Below are positions 1 to 5,324 of a DNA stretch of 5,324 bases, one piece after another (within the stretch, counting starts at the first letter, position 1; every line of letters starts with the position of its first letter). The position numbers and the translations under genes were made by a program. The notes below the pieces were generated by a model. It had not been told where the DNA came from. It did no database searches and saw nothing but the letters and a program-made list of their open reading frames with translations. Source of the DNA: Gammaproteobacteria bacterium (lineage in GTDB: Bacteria > Pseudomonadota > Gammaproteobacteria > Steroidobacterales > Steroidobacteraceae); the NCBI GenBank assembly GCA_030043215.1, contig JASHYG010000362.1, positions 1 to 5,324 on the forward strand, given 5' to 3'.

Positions 1-102
1 GAGGTGAAGGCGCCGTTCGCGAGCCGCTACTTCGATCCGACGAGCTTCGAGCAGTTCTCCCCGAGCTTTCCGCAGAACGTGGAGTCGGGGCTCAACCTCG
101 AG
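1..102 (+). pseudogene. Displaced, inverted segment of the same GST (residues about 22-55), left-truncated by the window
   Basis: Plus frame 1 reads EVKAPFASRYFDPTSFEQ and onward to ESGLNLE at 102. This is the second-strand and second-helix region of a LigF-like GST; LigF has a comparable FVDPSKFEQ stretch. Of 34 codons only GAT (34-36) and TTT (67-69) end in A/T, as expected for true coding in this genome. Immediately after CTCGAG (97-102) the frame loses both GST similarity and GC3 bias, with 7 of 12 codons ending in A/T before TGA at 139-141. Joining the minus-strand residues 1-21 to this segment aligns without gaps to the intact neighbour GST: S29, Y31, D33, F37 and Q39 coincide. The piece therefore belongs to a GST but faces the opposite way. 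Whether GST coding continues leftward beyond base 1 cannot be seen. Confidence 0.7.
97..102. other. CTCGAG palindrome at the strand-switch junction
   Basis: This 6-base perfect palindrome is in frame as Leu-Glu on both strands. It is the exact point where GST coding switches from the minus strand (to its right) to the plus strand (to its left). A palindrome of this kind can serve as microhomology for fold-back template switching or for a small inversion. The role is inferred from position only. Confidence 0.55.
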
Positions 103-159
103 CGCGATCAGCGGCTTCAAGTAATAGATGTTCGGTTCTGAGTGATAGAGCTCTAGCAT
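97..159 (-). pseudogene. N-terminal fragment of a second LigF-like glutathione S-transferase, interrupted after 21 codons
   Basis: From the ATG at 159-157 the minus strand reads MLELYHSEPN, then an LKP motif (residues 14-16) and LIALE. This matches the first beta strand and helix of the complete GST next door (MLTLYHWEPN...GKPMLALAE). A good ribosome site (GAGGGA, 173-168, 8-base spacer) supports the start, and the gene begins 36 bases after the stop of the upstream GST, so it would be the third gene of the leftward operon. Similarity stops at L20-E21, encoded by the palindrome CTCGAG (97-102). Past it the frame stays open to base 1, but 15 of 32 codons end in A/T and the protein looks like no GST. 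The missing residues are found inverted on the plus strand at 1-102. Residue 13, which is Ser in LigF and in the neighbour, is Tyr here. As it stands no functional protein is encoded. It may be a real pseudogene or a sequence artefact. Confidence 0.75.
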
Positions 160-167
160 GTGGAGAT

Positions 168-173
168 TCCCTC
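168..173 (-). promoter_or_regulatory. Ribosome binding site of the broken GST
   Basis: GAGGGA on the minus strand lies 8 bases before the ATG at 159-157. It resembles the GAGGG before the SDR gene and shows that the fragment starts as a genuine translated gene rather than by chance. Confidence 0.55.
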
Positions 174-195
174 GACCGGCCGTCCGGACTCTCTA

Positions 196-954
196 TCAGG
201 ACTTGCGCTTGAGCATCGTGACCCGGGAGGCCATCTGCGTGCGGCCCTTGGCCCAGGTCGCTTGGGTCGCCGGCCGCTCGTAGATCTTGCGGAGCCACTC
301 CATGATGTGCGGAGTCCGCTCGTCGTTGCAGCGGTCCGGCTGGGAAAGCGGCAACGCGTAGCCGAGATTGAAGCCGTTGATGTCGCCGAGCGAGAAAGTG
401 TCTCCCGCGATCCACGGATGGGCCGCCAAGTGCCGCTCCAGCGCGGCCGTGCCGAACGCCGCGCGGCGACGCGATTCGGCGAGCTCGGCCTCGGAGAACT
501 GGTTGAACATGGCCTTGCGCCACGCGACGCGGCGGGACTCGAGCGGAATGCGCTCGATCGCCGCCTCGAGCTCCGCCCGGTCGCGGCTCCGCACCGCGGG
601 CCCGACGAAGACGCTCCACCCGATCATGCTGAGCGAGGGCGCGAAGTAGGAGTCGAAGAAGCGCATCCACCAGCGCATGCGCCAGCGCTCCTTGGGGTCG
701 GCCGGCCGCAGCGGCGGGCCCTCGAACGTCTCGTCGATGTATTCCATCATCGGCGTGGACTCGGTGAGGATCCGGTCGCCGTGCACCAGGGCAGGGATCG
801 TGCCATCCGGATTGATCCGGAGGTAATCCGGCTTGTGCTGGTCGAAGTTGAGCAGGTCGAGGTAGTGGCTCTGGTACTCGACGCCCTTCTCCGCCAGCGC
901 GAGCATGGGCTTGCCCGAATTGGCATTGGGTTCCCAGTGATACAGCGTCAGCAT
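196..954 (-). CDS. Glutathione S-transferase, LigF (beta-etherase)-like
   Basis: A 252-residue cytosolic GST, expected to bind glutathione and attack an electrophilic substrate. Residues 1-80 are the thioredoxin-like domain: LYHWEPNANSGKP (4-16) with Ser13 at the site equivalent to LigF Ser14, the cis-proline motif TIPALV (P54), and the glutathione-binding ESTPMMEYID (E65, S66). The helical C-terminal domain follows, with N-cap motif FSLGDINGF (187-195). Similarity to Sphingobium LigF, recalled from memory, is extensive: ANS-KP near the N-terminus, FDQH, the ESxxxxEYxD motif, LRPADP (82-87), IGW (111-113) and the long linker that follows. LigF is about 257 residues. This points to the LigF/beta-etherase-related group, whose members cleave beta-aryl ethers with glutathione, but many homologues have unknown substrates. 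The gene lies 18 bases after the SDR stop, with GAGG sites in the gap, so co-translation is likely. The fold is secure; the substrate is not. Confidence 0.9.
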   Translation of the reverse strand: MLTLYHWEPNANSGKPMLALAEKGVEYQSHYLDLLNFDQHKPDYLRINPDGTIPALVHGDRILTESTPMMEYIDETFEGPPLRPADPKERWRMRWWMRFFDSYFAPSLSMIGWSVFVGPAVRSRDRAELEAAIERIPLESRRVAWRKAMFNQFSEAELAESRRRAAFGTAALERHLAAHPWIAGDTFSLGDINGFNLGYALPLSQPDRCNDERTPHIMEWLRKIYERPATQATWAKGRTQMASRVTMLKRKS

Positions 955-972
955 GATGTCCTCGCTCGCTCC

Positions 973-1713
973 TCACCCGCGGCCGACGTACGGCATCCGG
1001 GTGGCCATGATCGTCATGAACAGAACGTTCGCATCGAGCGGCAGGCTCGCCATCTGCAGCACGGCGCTCGCGACGTACTTCACGTCCATCAGCGGCTCGG
1101 GCGATTTCGACTTGGCGGAGAGCTGGGCGGCGAGCTCCGTGCGCGCGTTGCCGATGTCGATCTGGCCGCAGGCGATGTCGTACTCCCGGCCGTCGAGCGA
1201 GGTGGACTTCGTGAGGCCGGTGATAGCGTGCTTGCTCGCGGTGTAGGCGGCCGAGTGCGGCCGGGGCGCGTGCGCCGAGATCGAGCCGTTGTTGATGATG
1301 CGGCCTCCGCGGGGAGTCTGGCTCTTCATGATCCGGAACGCCTCCTGTGTGCAGAGGAAGGCGCCGGTGAGGTTCGTCGCGATCACGTCGGCCCATTGCG
1401 CGTACGGGAGTTCCTCGAGCGGCACGGCCGGTGCGGTCACTCCGGCGTTGTTGAACAGGACATCGAGCCGCCCGAACACCTCCTGGGTCCGCGTGAACAG
1501 CGCGTGCACGGACCTGGGATCCGTCACGTCGGCCGTGACCACGAGGGCGTTGCCGGAGGCTGCGCCGGCCTCGGCCGCGGTTTGCTCCAGCGTCGGCCGG
1601 TGACGGCCGGCGAGCGTGACGCGGTAGCCGTCGGCAAGCAGCGCGAGCGAGACGGCCCGGCCGATGCCGCTACCCGCTCCGGTGACGATCGCGACCTTGC
1701 CGCTCGAGGCCAT
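973..1713 (-). CDS. Short-chain dehydrogenase/reductase (classical SDR), probably NADP(H)-preferring
   Basis: A 246-residue classical SDR that should oxidise an alcohol or reduce a ketone, cytosolic and usually tetrameric. Visible motifs are the nucleotide-binding TGAGSGIG (11-18), NNAG (88-91), the active-site Asn114 in ATNLTG, and the catalytic triad Ser144-Tyr157-Lys161 (NGSIS, then YTASK). The second beta strand ends LAGRHR (34-39) with Arg and no Asp, which favours NADP(H) over NAD(H). GAGGG at 1725-1721, 7 bases before the ATG, supports the start. It is the first gene of the leftward unit, followed 18 bases later by the LigF-like GST. In the Lig system an SDR Calpha-dehydrogenase (LigD, L, N) acts before the GST etherase, so pairing here is suggestive. 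However, this protein is shorter than LigD and not obviously its close relative. The substrate is unknown. Confidence 0.92.
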   Translation of the reverse strand: MASSGKVAIVTGAGSGIGRAVSLALLADGYRVTLAGRHRPTLEQTAAEAGAASGNALVVTADVTDPRSVHALFTRTQEVFGRLDVLFNNAGVTAPAVPLEELPYAQWADVIATNLTGAFLCTQEAFRIMKSQTPRGGRIINNGSISAHAPRPHSAAYTASKHAITGLTKSTSLDGREYDIACGQIDIGNARTELAAQLSAKSKSPEPLMDVKYVASAVLQMASLPLDANVLFMTIMATRMPYVGRG

Positions 1714-1720
1714 GGCTGCA

Positions 1721-1725
1721 CCCTC
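1721..1725 (-). promoter_or_regulatory. Ribosome binding site of the SDR gene
   Basis: GAGGG on the minus strand, 7 bases before the ATG at 1713-1711. It fixes the start, which also gives the expected short N-terminus before the nucleotide-binding motif. Confidence 0.5.
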
Positions 1726-1742
1726 GGTAGTTGAACCTCCGC

Positions 1743-1771
1743 AGCATTGCCCGGCGCCCTCCTTCGGTCAA
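1743..1771 (-). promoter_or_regulatory. Candidate sigma70-type promoter for the SDR-GST operon
   Basis: Minus strand TTGACC (1771-1766, 5 of 6 to the -35 consensus), a 17-base spacer and AATGCT (1748-1743, 3 of 6 to the -10 consensus). The predicted start of transcription near 1736 leaves a leader of about 23 bases that contains the SDR ribosome site. The -10 match is weak and there is no experimental support. Confidence 0.35.
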
Positions 1772-1824
1772 GCATCGGAGCGCAACGAGGCGGGAGCGGC
1801 CTGGAGCCTCGGCGACCCCGGATC

Positions 1825-1853
1825 TTGTCGCCGCGAGTCTCCCGTGAGACAGT
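1825..1853 (+). promoter_or_regulatory. Weak candidate promoter for the hpaF-like operon
   Basis: TTGTCG (1825-1830), 17 bases, then GACAGT (1848-1853). The -10 is poor (3 of 6), so this is only the best placed candidate upstream of the rightward operon. It would give a leader of about 29 bases. The inverted repeat at 1837-1850 lies in its spacer and -10. A regulated, activator-dependent promoter would look equally poor. Confidence 0.2.
1837..1850. promoter_or_regulatory. Inverted repeat GTCTC-N4-GAGAC, possible operator
   Basis: A perfect 5-base dyad (1837-1841 and 1846-1850) around CCGT, located 39 bases before the HpaF-like start in the divergent intergenic region. Its place between candidate promoter elements fits a repressor or activator site. 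Divergent catabolic operons of this type are often controlled by GntR-, MarR- or LysR-family proteins, but no regulator gene is in the window. A 5-base dyad can occur by chance in GC-rich DNA. Confidence 0.25.
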
Positions 1854-1878
1854 TGCGATGTTAAGTACCTCCCCGTCC

Positions 1879-1882
1879 GGAG
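1879..1882 (+). promoter_or_regulatory. Ribosome binding site that fixes the HpaF-like start
   Basis: GGAG, 6 bases before ATG 1889. The frame has a stop (TAA at 1862-1864) and no other start codon between it and 1889, so the N-terminus Met-Ala-His is certain from the sequence. This matters because residue 2 is normally the catalytic proline. Confidence 0.55.
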
Positions 1883-1888
1883 CCGTCC

Positions 1889-2280
1889 ATGGCGCACATC
1901 CTGATCGAGCATTCCTCGAACCTGCGCGGTCGGATCGATCTGCCCCGGCTCGTCCGGGCGGTGCACGAGGCTGCGCTCGCTACGGGCATCTTCCCCATCG
2001 GTGGCATACGCACCCGCGCCTACGAGACGCAGTCGTATTGCATCGCGGATGGCCACCCGGACAACGCGTTCGTGCATCTCTCGGTTCGTGTGGGACACGG
2101 GCGCGACCTGGCCACCCGCCGCAAGGCCTGCGAGAAGATCTTCGGCGCAACCTGCGACGAGCTCGCGGAGCTCTCCGGCAGCATGCCGCTCGGCATCAGC
2201 GTCGAGATGCAGGAGCTCCACCCGGAGCTCAACTTCAAGAAGAACAATCTGCACGAGTACGTGAGGCGGCGGCAGGCCAA

Positions 2281-2284
<4 letters not shown>
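1889..2284 (+). CDS. hpaF: 5-carboxymethyl-2-hydroxymuconate delta-isomerase family protein (HpaF/CHMI-like), lacking the N-terminal proline
   Basis: A 131-residue protein of the CHMI branch of the tautomerase superfamily. The family isomerises 5-carboxymethyl-2-hydroxymuconate in homoprotocatechuate degradation, as a small cytosolic trimer. It matches E. coli HpaF (126 residues, recalled) along its whole length: LATGIFPIGGIRTR (30-43), ADG (53-55), AFVH (60-63), GHGRDL (69-74), ELHPELNFKKNN (109-120). The conserved arginines at 41, 43 and 72 are present. The odd feature is residue 2: tautomerases use Pro, exposed after Met removal, as the general base, and here the codon is GCG (Ala). The start cannot be moved. 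The enzyme may be slow, may use another base, or may have another role. It is the first gene of the rightward operon, and its stop overlaps the next start (ATGA, 2281-2284). Family is certain; activity is uncertain. Confidence 0.9.
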
Positions 2285-3798
<1,514 letters not shown>

Positions 3799-3843
3799 GC
3801 GCGGATACGCCCGTGAGCGCGGGGGGCCAACGAGAGAACGAGC

Positions 3844-4776
3844 ATGACTGACCGTCCGGACCGCCTGCAGGGCTCGATGCCGCCTCTGATCACGCCGTTT
3901 CGCGGGGGCGAGGTGGACTACGACACCTATGCCCGGCTCGTGTCGTTCCAGATCGAGAACGGCACCCATGGCATTCTCGTCAACGGCACGACCGCCGAGC
4001 CCTCCACGCTCAGCGTGGAGGAGCGCAACCGGCTGGTCGACGTCGCGATACAGGTTGCCGCGGGGCGGGTGCCGGTGGTTGCCGCGACCGGCACTCAGTC
4101 GCTCGCCGATAGCAAGCGGCTCACCGAGCACGCGGCCCGCGCGGGGGCCGATGCGCTCCTCATCGTGACGCCGTACTTCTTGAGGCCGCCGCAGCGCGGG
4201 CTCGTCGCCTACTATCTGGAGCTCGCGTCCATCGCGCCGCTCCCGTGGATGGTGTATCACATCCCGGGCCGCGCGGCGGTGAGCGTCACGCTCGACACGC
4301 TGAAGGAGCTGCGGCAACGCTCGTCGACCTTCGTCGGCATGAAGCATGCCGTGAACGATCTCGGGTTCGTCTCCGAGTGCTTCGCGGCGCTCGGCACCGG
4401 GTTCAAGGTCTTCGTCGGCCTCGAGGAGCTGAGCTTCCCGATGCTGGCGGTCGGGGCGTGCGGGCTCATGAACGCCGTCGGCAACCTGCAGCCGCGGATC
4501 CTCGCGGACCTCTGCGAGGCGGTCTCGCGCAACGACCTCGCGGGGGCCCGGGAGCTGCACCACCGGCTGTTCGAGCTGAACCAGGCGGTCTTCTTCGACA
4601 CCAACCCCATCCCGATCAAGTACATGATGAGGCGCCTCGGGCTGCTGCGGACGAACGAGCATCGCCTGCCCATGATGCCGGCCACGGCGGACCTCGAGCG
4701 GCGCCTCGACGGAGTCCTCGAGCGCGCTCGCCTGCTCGAGGGAAGCGCGCCAGCCACGCAGGGCCGCCCGGCGTGA
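3844..4776 (+). CDS. DapA-family (class I) lyase, probable 4-hydroxy-2-oxoheptane-1,7-dioate aldolase replacing HpaI
   Basis: A 310-residue TIM-barrel of the dihydrodipicolinate synthase/N-acetylneuraminate lyase family, which forms a pyruvate Schiff base. Visible motifs are NGTTAEPSTLS (47-57; DapA has GTTGE), TPYF (109-112), VYHIPGR (137-143) with Tyr138 and Arg143, the Schiff-base Lys167 in VGMKHA, and NPIPIKY (254-260). Compared with E. coli DapA, Thr44, Tyr133, Arg138 and Lys161 have equivalents, but catalytic Tyr107 is Phe112 (TTC, 4177-4179). Aspartate semialdehyde, the DapA substrate, differs from succinate semialdehyde only by its amino group. A DapA-like subgroup near 4-hydroxyphenylacetate genes is described in TIGR02313 as an HpaI substitute, so cleavage to pyruvate plus succinate semialdehyde is likely here. 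It follows HpaE by 45 bases with only a weak purine-rich ribosome site and overlaps the FAH-family start. A different dehydratase or aldolase of this fold remains possible. Confidence 0.82.
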   Translation: MTDRPDRLQGSMPPLITPFRGGEVDYDTYARLVSFQIENGTHGILVNGTTAEPSTLSVEERNRLVDVAIQVAAGRVPVVAATGTQSLADSKRLTEHAARAGADALLIVTPYFLRPPQRGLVAYYLELASIAPLPWMVYHIPGRAAVSVTLDTLKELRQRSSTFVGMKHAVNDLGFVSECFAALGTGFKVFVGLEELSFPMLAVGACGLMNAVGNLQPRILADLCEAVSRNDLAGARELHHRLFELNQAVFFDTNPIPIKYMMRRLGLLRTNEHRLPMMPATADLERRLDGVLERARLLEGSAPATQGRPA

Positions 4777-5324
4777 AGCTGCTCAACTTCTCGGCCCGTG
4801 GCCGGCAATCCTTCGGCGCACTGGTCGACGGCGGCGTCCTCGACCTCGGAGCAAGGCTCGACGCCGGCGCGCTGGACCTCACGTCGTTCATTCGGTCAGG
4901 TATGGTCGCGCCCGGCGGAGCGCTCGGCCCGAGCGATGTGCTCGCGCCCGCCCGCGAGCTGGTGCGCTCGGGCACCGCCGCCGACTATGCGCTTGGCGAG
5001 GTGAAGATCCTCGCGCCGGCGGGGCGCACCCGCTACTTCTGCATCGGGGTCAACTACCCCGAGCGGAACGAGGAGTACCGGGACGGCAGCGAGCGGCCGA
5101 AGTATCCGAGCGTCTTCATGCGCACCCACACCTCGCTCTGCGCTCACGAGGAGCCGATCGTCAGGCCCCGGGAGTCCGAGCAGCTCGACTACGAGGGGGA
5201 GATCGTCGTCGTCATCGGGCGCGGCGGCCGCAGGGTGCAAACCGAGCAGGCGCTGTCCCACGTGCTCGGCTACACCTGCGGAAACGAAGGCTCGGTGCGG
5301 GACTGGCTCCGCCACGCGAAGTTC
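4773..5324 (+). CDS. Fumarylacetoacetate hydrolase family protein (HpaG-like), 3' end cut by the window
   Basis: The first 184 codons start at GTG 4773, overlap the previous gene as GTGA, and have AGGG (4760-4763) as ribosome site. The N-terminal domain (about 1-80) is followed by the FAH core: FCIGVNYPERNEEY (89-102), PSVFMR (112-117), ESEQLDYEGEIVVVIG (134-149) with metal ligands Glu141 and Glu143, and GYTCGNEGSVRDW (166-178). The third ligand, Asp in FAHD1-type enzymes (e.g. LDMTARD), is Glu172 here. The catalytic His of FAHD1 (NYADH) aligns with Arg98, while a Glu is kept at 101. My recollection is that NEGS and NY..RN variants form a known subgroup. In this operon the natural role is the HpaG step, decarboxylation and isomerisation of the oxo-heptene-tricarboxylate. 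A related hydrolase or hydratase is possible. The remaining 90-130 residues are outside the window. Confidence 0.85.
   Translation, partial: MKLLNFSARGRQSFGALVDGGVLDLGARLDAGALDLTSFIRSGMVAPGGALGPSDVLAPARELVRSGTAADYALGEVKILAPAGRTRYFCIGVNYPERNEEYRDGSERPKYPSVFMRTHTSLCAHEEPIVRPRESEQLDYEGEIVVVIGRGGRRVQTEQALSHVLGYTCGNEGSVRDWLRHAKF

Noticed and set aside
1..141. The plus-strand frame ending at TGA 139-141 as the C-terminus of an ordinary rightward gene
   Set aside because: The residues up to 102 are an internal N-terminal-domain segment of a GST, not a C-terminus. GC3 bias and similarity both end at 102, so the stop at 139 is incidental.
160..1734. Long plus-strand open frame (524 codons) antisense to the SDR and GST genes
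   Set aside because: It is rich in Arg, Val, Gly, Ala and Asp with no recognisable domain, and it lies opposite two genes with complete family motifs. It is a typical GC-rich shadow frame.
1747..2280. N-terminal extension of the aldehyde dehydrogenase frame (start at 1747, 683 codons)
   Set aside because: It overlaps the whole isomerase gene in another frame and has no dehydrogenase similarity. The ATG at 2281 with ATGA coupling gives a normal family length.
3799..3843. Terminator or internal promoter in the 45-base gap between hpaE and the DapA-family gene
   Set aside because: There is no stem followed by a T-run and no convincing -35/-10 pair. The gap looks like a simple intra-operon spacer.
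3844..4776. Housekeeping lysine-biosynthesis dapA
   Set aside because: The context is an aromatic catabolic operon, the DapA Tyr107 equivalent is Phe, and GTTGE is GTTAE. The family fold is shared but the function is probably not.

Overview
The window is GC-rich, densely coding bacterial DNA with mostly G/C third codon positions and GTG used as a start. The gene content is glutathione S-transferases (GSTs) with a short-chain dehydrogenase, next to a homoprotocatechuate-type meta-cleavage operon. This suggests a high-GC aromatic-degrading proteobacterium (alpha, beta or gamma). I cannot name a genus from sequence alone.

Layout. Two transcription units diverge from a 175-base intergenic region (1714-1888). 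Leftward, on the minus strand: an SDR oxidoreductase (1713-973), a complete GST resembling the lignin beta-etherase LigF (954-196), and the N-terminus of a second GST of the same type (starting at 159). The second GST is broken. Its first 21 codons read on the minus strand, but the next 34 lie inverted, reading on the plus strand from base 1. The switch is at a CTCGAG palindrome (97-102). Rightward, on the plus strand: an HpaF-type isomerase (1889-2284), an HpaE-type aldehyde dehydrogenase (2281-3798), a DapA-fold lyase (3844-4776) in the place where the pathway needs an aldolase, and the first 184 codons of a fumarylacetoacetate hydrolase (FAH) family protein (HpaG-like), cut by the window end. 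F/E and lyase/FAH overlap by 4 bases, so this is a tight operon.

How the genes fit. In the homoprotocatechuate pathway (from 4-hydroxyphenylacetate), a ring-cleavage semialdehyde is oxidised by HpaE and isomerised by HpaF. It is then decarboxylated by HpaG, hydrated by HpaH, and split by an aldolase into pyruvate and succinate semialdehyde. The window holds E, F, a likely DapA-type replacement for the class II aldolase HpaI, and part of a G-like gene. The extradiol dioxygenase and hydratase are not visible. The divergent SDR/GST pair recalls the logic of beta-aryl-ether or side-chain processing (oxidation, then glutathione-dependent cleavage or conjugation). It could feed aromatic substrates into the meta pathway; this is inference.

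Most unusual points: the strand-switched GST at the left edge, an isomerase whose catalytic N-terminal proline is alanine, and a DapA-like enzyme that keeps the Schiff-base lysine and carboxylate-binding arginine but has Phe for the DHDPS relay tyrosine. There is no gene-free stretch over 300 bases, and I found no RNA genes, CRISPR arrays or insertion sequences.
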